From: Caulobacter sp. Root343
GTDB taxonomy: Bacteria > Pseudomonadota > Alphaproteobacteria > Caulobacterales > Caulobacteraceae
Length of the DNA stretch: 64,000 nt
Direction: 5' to 3'
NCBI RefSeq assembly: GCF_001425745.1
Contig: NZ_LMDF01000002.1
Location: 200,481-264,480, forward strand
The position numbers and the translations under genes are program-made. Positions 1 through 7,210 of the stretch are shown here, one piece after another. The first letter of the stretch is position 1; the number at the start of each line of letters is the position of its first letter. The notes beneath the pieces were generated by a model. It had not been told where the DNA came from. It worked only from the letters and a program-made list of their open reading frames with translations, and did not search any database.

Positions 1-13
1 GCTCTTCCGATCT
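1..13. other. Residual Illumina adapter at contig end
   Basis: The window opens with GCTCTTCCGATCT, identical to the last 13 bases of the standard Illumina TruSeq read adapters. Genuine genomic sequence most likely begins at base 14. The bases happen to stay open in the receptor reading frame, so they would be silently translated as the first residues of the partial protein. Confidence 0.8.
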
Positions 14-477
14 ACCTCGACAAGCCGACCACCGTCGAGGGCGTCGAGTTCAACATCCAGCAGAACTTGGACTTCCTGCCGGGCTTCTGGAAGAACTTCG
101 GCGGCAGCTTCAACTACGCCTATACGACGTCCAAGAGCCCGTCGATCGCCCCGTTCCCGGGCATCTCCAAGCACAATGTCAACCTGATCGGCTACTACGA
201 GACGCCGAAGTACGGGGTGCGCGCGGTCTACAACTACCGCTCGGACTATCCGCTGAACGCCAACGGCACCTACACCGGCGGCGCTCGCTCGGTCAGGGCG
301 CGCGGCCAGCTGGACCTGTCGGCCTCCTACAACGTCACCGACAATTTCACCCTGTCGCTGGACGCCTACAACCTCACGGACTCCTCGCGCTTCGAATTCG
401 AAAACGATCGCCGGGTCTCGCGTTGGGTCGACTACGATGGCCGCACCTTCACAGCGACGGCGCGCGCCACCTTCTAA
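14..477 (+). CDS. TonB-dependent receptor, C-terminal fragment
   Basis: This is the C-terminal end (about 154 residues) of an outer-membrane TonB-dependent receptor; the plug domain and most of the barrel lie beyond the window start. The frame shows alternating aromatic beta-strands such as GSFNYAYTTSKSPS and ARGQLDLSASYNVTDNFTLS, then a YNLTDSSRFEFEND segment. It ends in TATARATF, and a terminal Phe is the usual beta-barrel insertion signal. The phrase VGLLGYYE-like (here NLIGYYETPKYGVRAVYNYR) resembles the barrel end of the large receptors used by Caulobacter-type bacteria for carbohydrates or siderophores. The substrate cannot be told from this fragment. The gene is followed directly by a strong terminator-like hairpin, so it ends its transcription unit. 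The first 13 bases of the frame are probably adapter. Confidence 0.85.
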
Positions 478-501
478 CCTTCACTCCCCGTGAAGCCACT
501 G

Positions 502-537
502 GGCTGGTCCCCGCCATTGGGGGCCAGCCTCTTTCTT
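502..537 (+). terminator. Rho-independent terminator after the TonB receptor
   Basis: An 11-bp stem (502-512 with 519-529, one T-G pair) closes a 6-nt loop and is followed by the T-rich tail TCTTTCTT. It lies 25 nt after the receptor stop codon and is oriented to end plus-strand transcription. Confidence 0.75.
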
Positions 538-798
538 CCAATCACAATAGTGCGGACGAGACAGCGCATTGGGCGGGCGACCGGATCTCCGCGAGCCGCC
601 ACCCGGATCAGCGCCATCACCGAGATGGGCTGACAACAGAGCGCCGCATCCTTAGCTCGCGGCGCCACTCCTCCTCCTTGCCCGTCGCGCAGGCCTGACA
701 TCCGTGCGGCGGGCGATCTTTTCGTCGTCGGCCGGGGAGGGGAGCTGACCCGGATCCGTCGGCGGAGGCTGATCAGCGCTCCGCCCTGGATCTCGATG
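538..798. other. Intergenic stretch with no recognised gene
   Basis: Between the receptor terminator and the end of the bacterioferritin gene I see no reading frame with recognisable protein character. Short open frames here are arginine-rich and look like chance GC-rich frames. No repeat or RNA gene was recognised. Confidence 0.5.
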
Positions 799-1278
799 CT
801 ACGCCGGCAGTTCGCCGACCGCCGACTGCAGGTAGTTCTGCTCGCCCAGCGACTTCACCAGGCCCAGCTGCATCTCCAGGAAATCGATGTGCTCCTCGGT
901 GTCGCTGAGGATCTCGCGCAACAGTTCGCGGCTGACATAGTCGCGGGCCTGTTCGCACTGGATGATGCCGGGGATCAAGGTCTCGCGGCCGCCCAGCTCG
1001 ACCTGCAGGTCGCTGGCCAGGCATTCGGGCACGGTCTCGCCGATCTTCAGCTTGTGCAGGTCCTGCAGGTTCGGCAGTCCCTCCAGGAACAGGATGCGGT
1101 TGATCAGCTTGTCGGCGTGTTTCATCTCGCCGATCGACTCGTCGTAGGTGATCTTGCCGAGGCGCTTGAAGCCCCAGTTGTCGTACATCCGCGCGTGCAG
1201 GAAGTACTGGTTGACCGCCGTCAGCTCGTTGGTGAGCACCGCGTTGAGCAGTCGGATGATGCTGGGATCGCCCTGCAT
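799..1278 (-). CDS. bfr: Bacterioferritin
   Basis: A 160-residue bacterioferritin, the spherical 24-mer that oxidises Fe(II) at a di-iron centre and stores the ferric mineral in the cytoplasm. The start MQGDPSIIRLLNAVLTNELT was chosen because AGGAGG sits just upstream and the family begins this way; the longer open frame upstream is not protein-like. Ferroxidase ligands are visible in order: E in TNELTAVNQYF, E and H in GEMKHADKL, E in CEQARDY, and E/H in DTEEHIDFLE. The Met in the ILFLEGLP neighbourhood that binds haem in many bacterioferritins is not obvious (MKHADKLINRILFLEG), so haem binding is uncertain. The gene lies downstream of the bfd-like gene on the same strand, separated by two near-identical 26-bp elements, so storage and iron release are probably regulated together. 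Confidence 0.93.
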   Translation of the reverse strand: MQGDPSIIRLLNAVLTNELTAVNQYFLHARMYDNWGFKRLGKITYDESIGEMKHADKLINRILFLEGLPNLQDLHKLKIGETVPECLASDLQVELGGRETLIPGIIQCEQARDYVSRELLREILSDTEEHIDFLEMQLGLVKSLGEQNYLQSAVGELPA

Positions 1279-1354
1279 GGCGGCCTCCTGGGTTCGACCT
1301 TGGGGATTCGTTGTCGGGGCGAACCTGGGGCAAGCCTGGACGGGCTTCAACCTC

Positions 1355-1411
1355 AATGTGTGCGAGTGTTTCGCGGTCTCACGGAAATGCGTGAGAGTGC
1401 TTCGCGATCTC
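1355..1411. promoter_or_regulatory. Tandem 26-bp direct repeat between bfd and bfr
   Basis: Two elements at 1355-1380 and 1386-1411 match at 22 of 26 positions with a 31-bp period, close to three helical turns. Both contain the core GAGTG-TTCGCG (T or C at the variable position). They lie 77-133 bp upstream of the bfr start and just after the bfd stop. A double operator for an iron-responsive regulator is the simplest reading, but the regulator is not identified. Confidence 0.55.
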
Positions 1412-1434
1412 TGAAAACGCTGGGTTTTTGGCCG

Positions 1435-1620
1435 CTACTCGGCCGCGAACTTGAGCGCTTCGCGGTTTTCCTGGATCATCTGGCGCATCTCGCAGACGCA
1501 CTTGGCGCACTGCGCCTGGCAGCCCTTGTGACGGAAGATATCGGCCGGCCGAGCGGCGCCAGCGTCGATGGCGGCGCGTACTTCGCGCTCGCGGATGCCG
1601 TTACAGTTGCAGACGTACAA
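1435..1620 (-). CDS. bfd: Bacterioferritin-associated ferredoxin-like [2Fe-2S] protein
   Basis: A 61-residue protein of the BFD-like [2Fe-2S]-binding family. In the best-known member, Bfd reduces the iron core of bacterioferritin so that iron can be released. The four cluster cysteines appear as CNC near the N-terminus (YVCNCNGI) and a C-rich segment GCQAQCAKC, matching the family CxC...CxxC pattern; further cysteines follow in CVCEM. The length matches the family (about 60-70 residues). It stands immediately upstream of bfr on the same strand. A Fur-like dyad lies 22 nt upstream of its start, consistent with induction under iron limitation while bfr has its own control region. The pairing with bfr makes the assignment strong. 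Confidence 0.88.
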   Translation of the reverse strand: MYVCNCNGIREREVRAAIDAGAARPADIFRHKGCQAQCAKCVCEMRQMIQENREALKFAAE

Positions 1621-1641
1621 GGAAGGAACGCCCTACCCGAT

Positions 1642-1656
1642 TGAGTGTCATTCTCA
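1642..1656 (-). promoter_or_regulatory. Fur-like operator upstream of bfd
   Basis: TGAGTGTCATTCTCA reads on the minus strand as TGAGAATGACACTCA, close to the Fur 7-1-7 core (TGATAATnATTATCA). It lies 22 bp upstream of the bfd start, where a promoter-blocking Fur site would be expected. It could also touch the divergent thiE promoter. Confidence 0.5.
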
Positions 1657-1752
1657 TCTAGCTGTTCGCGCGGCTCTTTGCAACTGACTCTCACTCTGGT
1701 TCGCAGCGGCATGGAGTCGCGCCCCTTTCGATTTTGGCTTAAAGCCGCCCCC

Positions 1753-2406
1753 ATGACGCTCCCCTGCCGCCTCTATCTGATCACCCCGCCCGCCCTGGAC
1801 GACCTCGCCGGCTTCGGACGCCAGCTGGCCCAGGCGCTGGACGGCGGTGACGTGGCCGCCCTGCAGATTCGCTTGAAGGGCGCGCCCGACGACGTGGTGG
1901 CCGCCGCCGTCGCCGCCCTGGCGCCGATCGCCCAGGCCCGCGACGTGGCGCTGATCCTCAACGACCGCCCCGACCTGGCCGCCCGCCTGCCGGTCGACGG
2001 CGTCCATGTCGGCCAGTCGGACATGGCGCTTCGCGACGCCCGCAAGCTGATGGGCGAGCGGATGGTGGGGGTCACCTGCCACGACAGCCGCCACCTGGCG
2101 ATGGAAGCGGCCGAGGGCGGAGCCGACTACGTCGCCTTCGGAGCCTTCTTCCCGACCACCACCAAGGACGCCCCGACCACCGCCGAGCCCGAGATCCTGA
2201 CCATTTGGCAGGAGACGATGGAGATCCCCTGCGTGGCCATCGGCGGCGTCACCGCCGACAACGCCGCCGGCCTGGCTACGGCCGGCGCGGACTTCCTGGC
2301 CGTTTCGGCGGGGGTGTGGGCGCATACAGAAGGCCCCGCTGCCGCCGTCGCGGCCCTGAATGCGGCGATCGCCGAGGGTTTGGCCGCACGAAATAAGGCC
2401 GAATAA
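1753..2406 (+). CDS. thiE: Thiamine-phosphate synthase family protein
   Basis: A 217-residue TIM-barrel protein of the ThiE family, which joins hydroxymethylpyrimidine diphosphate to the thiazole phosphate to make thiamine phosphate. Family signatures seen in order: RLYLITPP at the first strand, LQIRLKG (substrate Arg and Lys), [20 protein letters not shown] (Mg-binding Asp), [28 protein letters not shown], and the phosphate loop [13 protein letters not shown]. Start ATG 1753 was chosen because homology begins at once; the upstream in-frame ATG at 1711 would add 14 residues without family support. thiD, the kinase that supplies the pyrimidine substrate, is in the same window at 27505 but not linked. 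A TenI-like paralogue remains possible because ThiE and TenI share the fold. Confidence 0.85.
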   Translation: MTLPCRLYLITPPALDDLAGFGRQLAQALDGGDVAALQIRLKGAPDDVVAAAVAALAPIAQARDVALILNDRPDLAARLPVDGVHVGQSDMALRDARKLMGERMVGVTCHDSRHLAMEAAEGGADYVAFGAFFPTTTKDAPTTAEPEILTIWQETMEIPCVAIGGVTADNAAGLATAGADFLAVSAGVWAHTEGPAAAVAALNAAIAEGLAARNKAE

Positions 2407-2482
2407 CGGCGTTCGCTTGTGACGCGGCGCACACAGGCATAGCCTCCCCCCAGCTAACAAAATAACGGGGGAGACGCTGAAC

Positions 2483-2905
2483 ATGACGCGGCTCGTAGTG
2501 TGTTTGCTTAGCCTACCGGTCCTGGCTTTTTCAGCCTTGGCCTTTTCGACAACCGCCACCGCCGAGACCTGGAAATTGGCGCCGGGCGAGACCAAGACCT
2601 ACTACGATGTGGACTTCACCCGTGTGGACCAGTCCAGCGGACTGATCGTCACCCGCATCGCCGAGGGCAAGGCCAATGGGCCCTACCGCAGCTGGCCCGC
2701 CAGCAAGGGTCCCATCCTCGTCTTCGCCCTCGACTGCGGGGCGGACAAGTGGATGGACCTGGGCATGGACTTCGACGGGACCAAGGGCTTGCCCAAGGGC
2801 TGGCGCAAGGAAGCCAAGATCGAGGACATCTCCGGCGCGCTGGGCAAGGCCGGCAAGCTGGTGTGCGAGACCAAGGATACGCTGCCGAAGGTGGAACTGC
2901 CTTAG
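2483..2905 (+). CDS. Small exported protein of unknown function
   Basis: A 140-residue protein with a clear Sec signal peptide (MTRLVVCLLSLPVLAFSALA, cleavage near TATA-ET). The mature part is about 113 residues and contains two cysteines (ALDCGADKW and KLVCETK), which could form a periplasmic disulphide. A good ribosome binding site (GGGGGAGACGC) precedes the ATG. I do not recognise a family. The next gene is convergent, and a 100-bp palindromic repeat lies immediately downstream, so it is probably a single-gene unit. Confidence 0.7.
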   Translation: MTRLVVCLLSLPVLAFSALAFSTTATAETWKLAPGETKTYYDVDFTRVDQSSGLIVTRIAEGKANGPYRSWPASKGPILVFALDCGADKWMDLGMDFDGTKGLPKGWRKEAKIEDISGALGKAGKLVCETKDTLPKVELP

Positions 2906-2920
2906 GGGGCCGCTAACGCC

Positions 2921-3020
2921 TGTCATCCCGGACAAAGCGCAGCGAAGATCCGGGACCGCCATAAGCGCCGCGCTTGCGGCGATCCCGGCTCGGCGCGCTA
3001 CGCGCTTGGCCGGGATGACA
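2921..3020. repeat. Palindromic repeat, family A copy 1
   Basis: Exactly 100 bp bounded by TGTCATCCCGG and CCGGGATGACA, with further internal inverted arms. It sits between two convergent genes, ending 2 bp before the sigma-factor stop codon. Other copies are at 5864, 28902 and 59979. Confidence 0.9.
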
Positions 3021-3022
3021 GA

Positions 3023-3892
3023 CTATTGAACCACCCCTCGCAACTTCTCCGGATTGCGCATGGTGTAGACCGCCGCGATGCGCCCGGCTTCGATCTCCAG
3101 GCCCACGGTCTGGAACACGACGCCGTCGGCCGACAGCACCAGGCCCGGCTGGCCGTTGATCCGCGCCAGGCGGACCACGGTTCCCTCGGGCGGCGGCCAC
3201 TTGCGCCGCACCCCGGTAATCAGGGCGACGGCCTTGGCGAGACCCTTCACGGGGTTGAGGTTGGCGCTGACCACCCCGCCGCCGTCGGCGTGCATCACCA
3301 CGTCCTCCGCCAGCAGGTCTCGCAAGGCGACCTCGTCGCCGGTCATCACCGCCTGCAGGAACGCCGTGGTCAGCCGTCGCTCCTCGTCGACGCTGGGCGC
3401 ATAGCGCGGCCGATCGCGGCGCACGTGCTCGCGGGCCCGCGAGGCCAGCTGACGGCAGGCGGTTTCGCTGCGGCCCAGGGCGGCGGCGACCTCGGCGAAG
3501 GGCGTGTCGAACACGTCGTGCAGCAGGAACGCCGCCCGCTCCAGCGGGGTCAGGCGCTCCAGGGCCAGCAGGAAGGCCACCGACAGGTCGGCGTCCCCGC
3601 CGGCCTCGAAGTCGGGCTCGACCACCGGCTCGGGCAGCCACTCGCCGACATAGATCTCGCGCCGGGCGCGGGCCGACTTCAGCCGGTCCATCGCCAAGCG
3701 GGCGACCACACGATTCAAATAGGCGCCGGGCTCCTCGACCTCGGCGAGGTCGACCTTGCGCCAGCGTAGCCAGGCGTCCTGGACCACGTCCTCGGCCTCG
3801 GCCCGCGAGCCCAGCATCCGATAGGCTAGGCCGGTCATGGCCGGGCGCCGTTGCTCGAAGATCGCGTCCGCCCCGATGGATCTTGGCGTCAT
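3023..3892 (-). CDS. ECF41-type RNA polymerase sigma factor with SnoaL-like C-terminal domain
   Basis: A 289-residue extracytoplasmic-function sigma factor. Region 2 is seen in AYRMLGSRAEAEDVVQDAWL (about residues 24-43) and region 4 in PLERAAFLLHDVFDTPFAEV followed by ETACRQLASRAREHVR. The extra C-terminal domain is of the SnoaL/NTF2-like kind and holds the two motifs used to define group ECF41: DGGG (in MHADGGGVVSANLNPVKG) and NPEKL near the end (MRNPEKLRG, usually written NPDKL). In ECF41 proteins this fused domain replaces an anti-sigma factor and tunes activity. The start overlaps the preceding gene by 4 bp (ATGA), so translation is coupled. It is last in a three-gene operon with a matching promoter, so it probably activates its own operon. 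The inducing signal is unknown. Confidence 0.92.
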   Translation of the reverse strand: MTPRSIGADAIFEQRRPAMTGLAYRMLGSRAEAEDVVQDAWLRWRKVDLAEVEEPGAYLNRVVARLAMDRLKSARARREIYVGEWLPEPVVEPDFEAGGDADLSVAFLLALERLTPLERAAFLLHDVFDTPFAEVAAALGRSETACRQLASRAREHVRRDRPRYAPSVDEERRLTTAFLQAVMTGDEVALRDLLAEDVVMHADGGGVVSANLNPVKGLAKAVALITGVRRKWPPPEGTVVRLARINGQPGLVLSADGVVFQTVGLEIEAGRIAAVYTMRNPEKLRGVVQ

Positions 3893-4428
3893 GCCCGCAC
3901 CGCCACCGCCTCTCCGCCCACATTGACCCGCGAGCAGGCCTTGCCGTGGCCCATCGCGTATTTGATCGTGGGATAGACCCGCGACGAGGCGATGGCGAGG
4001 GCGATCGCCGCCAGGCCCTTGGTACCCCAGCGCTCCAGCACCGCGTCGCGAAGCGGATCGGCGGTCTCCAGATCCCGGTCCAGCGAGGCCCTGGCGAAGC
4101 GCCAGGCCAGGCTTGCGTCGGGCCCCATCAGAGCGTGGTCGCCGGTCAGGATCCCGCGCAGTACGTCGGCGGGCACATGGTTTTCCTCCGCGATCTTGAC
4201 GCCGATCTGGACGCAGGGGCCACAGTCCTCGGTCAAGGTCGCCACCAGCCCTGCCGCCGCGATGGCCGCCGCCGGCGCGCCCTCGCGGAAGCTCGCCAGG
4301 GTCTGCACGCCCTGAAACGCCTTCAGCGCCTTGGGGCTGGCGTCCAGCAGGTCGCGGACATAGCTGGCGTCGTAGTCGTAGCGCTTCTCCAACTGGCCGA
4401 TCGCGGCGGCCATCATCGCCTTCATCAT
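3889..4428 (-). CDS. Carboxymuconolactone decarboxylase-like (AhpD-fold) protein
   Basis: A 179-residue, mostly helical protein with the CxxC redox motif ED-CGPC-VQIGVKIAEEN typical of the AhpD/carboxymuconolactone decarboxylase-like superfamily. Genes of this type are the standard neighbours of ECF41 sigma factors and are their usual targets. It is translated from MMKAMMAAAIGQ; the ribosome binding site AGGAGCTC lies in the end of the upstream gene, and its stop overlaps the sigma-factor start. The substrate is unknown. The cysteine pair suggests a thiol-based peroxidase-like or redox role rather than aromatic degradation, but that is inference. Confidence 0.8.
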   Translation of the reverse strand: MMKAMMAAAIGQLEKRYDYDASYVRDLLDASPKALKAFQGVQTLASFREGAPAAAIAAAGLVATLTEDCGPCVQIGVKIAEENHVPADVLRGILTGDHALMGPDASLAWRFARASLDRDLETADPLRDAVLERWGTKGLAAIALAIASSRVYPTIKYAMGHGKACSRVNVGGEAVAVRA

Positions 4429-4429
4429 T

Positions 4430-4822
4430 TCAGAGCTCCTTGGGGCGCCGGAACGCGACGACCGCCAGGCCGATCGTCAGCAGGGTGGGCAGGAAGACGC
4501 CCGGAAAGTCGCGAGCCAGCAGCGGCCACGGCGGCCCGCTCCCGCAGAAGGGCGTGATCAGGTGGATCAAGGCGTGCGCACCCTGGAACGTCGCCGCCAC
4601 GGCCACGGCGCCGGCGTGGCGGCGCAGGTCCAGCGCGCCCAGCAAGGTCCCGACGCCGCAGGCCAGATAGGTCGCCCCGATGTCGCGGACGAAGTGGTCG
4701 TTGAACGGCCCGGTCTGGATCACGCCGGGGATCGTCAGGTACCAGGGATACGGCGCGGCCAGCATCACCAGGCCGTTGCCCAGGAAGATGATCGTCAAGG
4801 CTATTGCGATCCAACGTGTCAT
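4430..4822 (-). CDS. Four-helix inner-membrane protein in the ECF41 operon
   Basis: A 130-residue hydrophobic protein with about four transmembrane segments, beginning TRWIAIALTIIFLGNGLVML and ending LPTLLTIGLAVVAFRRPKEL. No catalytic motif is seen. It is first in the ECF41 operon. Its start lies about 30 bp downstream of an ECF41-like promoter, with the ribosome binding site GGAGGG. Its stop is 1 bp from the next gene, so the three genes should be co-transcribed. It may be the membrane side of the stress response, as a sensor or a protein the pathway protects, but there is no direct evidence for either. Confidence 0.75.
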   Translation of the reverse strand: MTRWIAIALTIIFLGNGLVMLAAPYPWYLTIPGVIQTGPFNDHFVRDIGATYLACGVGTLLGALDLRRHAGAVAVAATFQGAHALIHLITPFCGSGPPWPLLARDFPGVFLPTLLTIGLAVVAFRRPKEL

Positions 4823-4852
4823 GTCCGCCCTCCTTCATGTCGACGAAGGCAG

Positions 4853-4879
4853 GACGAGACAGGCCACGCGGACGTGACA
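4853..4879 (-). promoter_or_regulatory. Candidate ECF41 promoter
   Basis: Read on the minus strand: TGTCACG (4879-4873), a 16-nt spacer, then CGTC (4856-4853). This matches the ECF41 promoter pattern TGTCACA-N16-CGTC at all but the last base of the -35 element. It lies about 31 bp upstream of the first gene of the operon, consistent with autoregulation. Confidence 0.75.
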
Positions 4880-5054
4880 TGGCCTGGCGAGAAAATCGCT
4901 CCGAAGGCCGTTAAGCCTGTCGAATCAACGGCGCCTTGCCATCCCGCCTGTGGACGATTAGGTTCCGCGCCCGTTCTTTCACACCGTCGACCTACCGCTC
5001 CGCCGCCGGATTTTTCGGCCGGCGTCGACGGCTTTCATTGAGGATAGTCCGCCC

Positions 5055-5852
5055 GTGGCCACGCCTTCCGCCCTCCTGAACGTCATGATCGACGCGGCTC
5101 GGAAAGCCGCTCGCGGCCTCGCGCGCGACTTCGGCGAAGTCACCGAGCTGCAGGTCTCCAAGAAGGGCGCGGCCGACTTCGTCACCAACGCGGACCTCAA
5201 GGCCGAGCAGACGCTGTTCGAGATTCTGGAAAAGGCGCGTCCCGGCTACAGCTTCCTGGGCGAGGAGCGCGGCATGATCGAGGGCACCGACAAGACCCAC
5301 ACCTGGATCGTCGACCCGCTGGACGGCACCACCAATTTCATGCACGCCATCCCGCACTTCGCGGTCAACATCGCCTTGCAGCGCGAAGGCGAGGTCGTCG
5401 CCGGCGTCACCTTCAACCCGATCACCAACGACCTGTTCTGGGTCGAAAAGGGCAAGGGCGCGTTCCTGGGCGCCGAGAAGCGCCTGCGCGTCGCCGCCCG
5501 CCGTCACCTGGACGAAAGCGTCCTGGCCACCGGCATTCCGTTCGCCGGCAAGCCCGGCCACGGCCAGTTCCTGAAGGAGCTGCACCAGGTCAGCCAGAAG
5601 GTCGCCGGCGTGCGCCGCTTCGGCTCGGCCGCCCTGGACCTGGCCTGGGTCGCCGCCGGTCGCTTCGACGCCTACTGGGAGCGCAACGTCCAGCCGTGGG
5701 ACGTCGCGGCCGGCGTGCTGATGGTCCAGGAGTCGGGCGGCAAGGTCACCACGATCGACGAGGACGACGGCGACGTCGTGCAAGGCAAGTCGATCCTGGC
5801 CAGCAACCAGGACCTCTATCCGCTGATCCTGGAGAAGCTGCGGGCGGCTTGA
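5055..5852 (+). CDS. suhB: Inositol monophosphatase family protein (SuhB-like)
   Basis: A 265-residue Mg-dependent phosphatase of the inositol monophosphatase/SuhB family. Metal-binding motifs are complete: E in FLGEERG, the signature WIVDPLDGTTNFMHAIPHFA (about residues 90-109), and the C-terminal VQPWDVAAGVLMVQESGG (Asp ligand). The GAADFVTNADLKAE motif near residue 40 fits the N-terminal metal/activation site. Length is usual for the family. It is a single gene; a family A repeat follows. Activity may be on inositol phosphates or related sugar phosphates. SuhB proteins also take part in ribosomal RNA transcription in enterobacteria, which is not established here. Confidence 0.92.
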   Translation: MATPSALLNVMIDAARKAARGLARDFGEVTELQVSKKGAADFVTNADLKAEQTLFEILEKARPGYSFLGEERGMIEGTDKTHTWIVDPLDGTTNFMHAIPHFAVNIALQREGEVVAGVTFNPITNDLFWVEKGKGAFLGAEKRLRVAARRHLDESVLATGIPFAGKPGHGQFLKELHQVSQKVAGVRRFGSAALDLAWVAAGRFDAYWERNVQPWDVAAGVLMVQESGGKVTTIDEDDGDVVQGKSILASNQDLYPLILEKLRAA

Positions 5853-5863
5853 TCCTCCAAAAC

Positions 5864-5963
5864 TGTCATCCCGGACAAGCGCGCAGCGCGCCGATCCGGG
5901 ACCGCCGGAAGCTCTGAGCATGGTGCGGTCCCGGATCTTCGCTGCGCTACGTCCGGGATGACA
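5864..5963. repeat. Palindromic repeat, family A copy 2
   Basis: 100 bp bounded by TGTCATCCCGG and CCGGGATGACA, 11 bp after the SuhB-like gene. It probably folds into a long imperfect hairpin in the transcript and could protect or end the message. Confidence 0.9.
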
Positions 5964-6010
5964 AGGCAAGGGTAGCCAAACCGTCACATCCGGGCGCTAA
6001 ATCGCCGCCC

Positions 6011-7087
6011 ATGACCTTGCTGACCCGTCGCGCCATGACCACCGCCGCCCTCGCCGGCACGCTGCTGCCCGGCTTCGCCAGCGCCCGCCAGCGCATGCCG
6101 ATCGTCATCGGCCACCGAGGCTGCAGCGGCGAGCGGCCCGAGCACACGGCGCTGTCGTACGAACGGGCCATCGACCAGGGCGCCGACTTCATCGAGCCCG
6201 ACCTCGTCCCCACCAAGGACGGCCATCTGGTGGCCCGCCACGAGAACGAGATCGGCGGCACGACCGATGTCGCCAGCCGCCCCGAGTTCGCCGCCCGCAA
6301 GGCGACCAAATCCATCGACGGCCAGTCCATCACCGGCTGGTTCGTCGAGGACTTCACCCTGGCCGAGATCAAGACCCTGCGAGCCCGCGAGCGGCTGCCG
6401 CAGCTGCGTCCGGCCAGCGCCGCCTTCGACGGTCAGGCCCAGATCCTGACCTTCGACGAAGTGGTCGCCATCGCCAAGGCCGGAACCCGCCGCACGGGCC
6501 GGACGATCGGCGTCTATCCGGAGCTGAAGCATCCCAGCTATTTCGCCAGCATCGGCCTGCCGACCGAGGATCGCCTGGTCGCCCTCCTGAAGGCCCACGA
6601 CCTGAATTCGGCGACCGCTCCGGTGTTCGTGCAGTGCTTCGAGGTCGGCCCGCTGAAGCGCCTGAAGGCCAAGACCGCCGCGCGCCTCGTTCTGCTGGTC
6701 GACGGCGCCGGCGGCCCCGCCGACCTGCCGGGTGTCAAGTATGCCGACCTGATCACCGCCCAGGGCCTGAAGGATGTGGCGGTCTATGCCGACGGCCTGG
6801 GTCCGAACTGGAGCCTGGTCGTTCCCAATGACGGCCAGACGCTGCTGTCGCCCACCAGCCTGGTCAAGGACGCCCATGCCGCCGGCCTGCAGGTCCATCC
6901 CTGGACCGTGCGGGCCGAGAACTACTTCTTGCCCGCCAGCCTGCGGAAGGGCGACGCTCAGAGCCCGGCGTTCCTGGCCCAGCACGGCGACGTGGCGGCG
7001 GTGTTCAAGGCGCTGTACGCCGCCGGAGTCGACGGCCTGTTCAGCGACTTCCCCGGCCTGGCCGTGGCGGCGCGCGCCGAGGCTTGA
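6011..7087 (+). CDS. Exported glycerophosphodiester phosphodiesterase
   Basis: A 358-residue GDPD/GlpQ family enzyme that splits glycerophosphodiesters into glycerol 3-phosphate and an alcohol. After a twin-arginine-like signal (LTRRAMTTAALAGTLLPG, ending near ASA-RQ) come the catalytic and metal motifs: VIGHRGCSGERPEHT (catalytic His with HRG), then DFIEPDLVPTKDGHLVARHEN (E, D and second His). Length fits periplasmic GlpQ proteins, as opposed to the shorter cytosolic UgpQ. The product would feed phosphate and glycerol 3-phosphate uptake. It is followed in the same direction by an exported DUF885 protein with a gap of about 120 bp, so it need not be in an operon. Confidence 0.92.
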   Translation: MTLLTRRAMTTAALAGTLLPGFASARQRMPIVIGHRGCSGERPEHTALSYERAIDQGADFIEPDLVPTKDGHLVARHENEIGGTTDVASRPEFAARKATKSIDGQSITGWFVEDFTLAEIKTLRARERLPQLRPASAAFDGQAQILTFDEVVAIAKAGTRRTGRTIGVYPELKHPSYFASIGLPTEDRLVALLKAHDLNSATAPVFVQCFEVGPLKRLKAKTAARLVLLVDGAGGPADLPGVKYADLITAQGLKDVAVYADGLGPNWSLVVPNDGQTLLSPTSLVKDAHAAGLQVHPWTVRAENYFLPASLRKGDAQSPAFLAQHGDVAAVFKALYAAGVDGLFSDFPGLAVAARAEA

Positions 7088-7210
7088 CGGCGATCGGGCG
7101 AAACTGAATCTCGCCAGTTGGCGGTCCGAGGGAAAATCGTTCCTCGATCTTGCGGAACCAGGGTGCGGCGGTGCAGCGTGCGGCCGAACGACATCGTCCC
7201 GGGGAAGCCC

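Noticed and set aside
423..701. Short frames on both strands after the TonB receptor
   Set aside because: They run through the terminator hairpin and have no protein-like features.
1678..1705. A second Fur-like site (TTGCAA ... TTCGCA) in the bfd-thiE gap
   Set aside because: The two halves are not complementary when checked base by base, so there is no real dyad.
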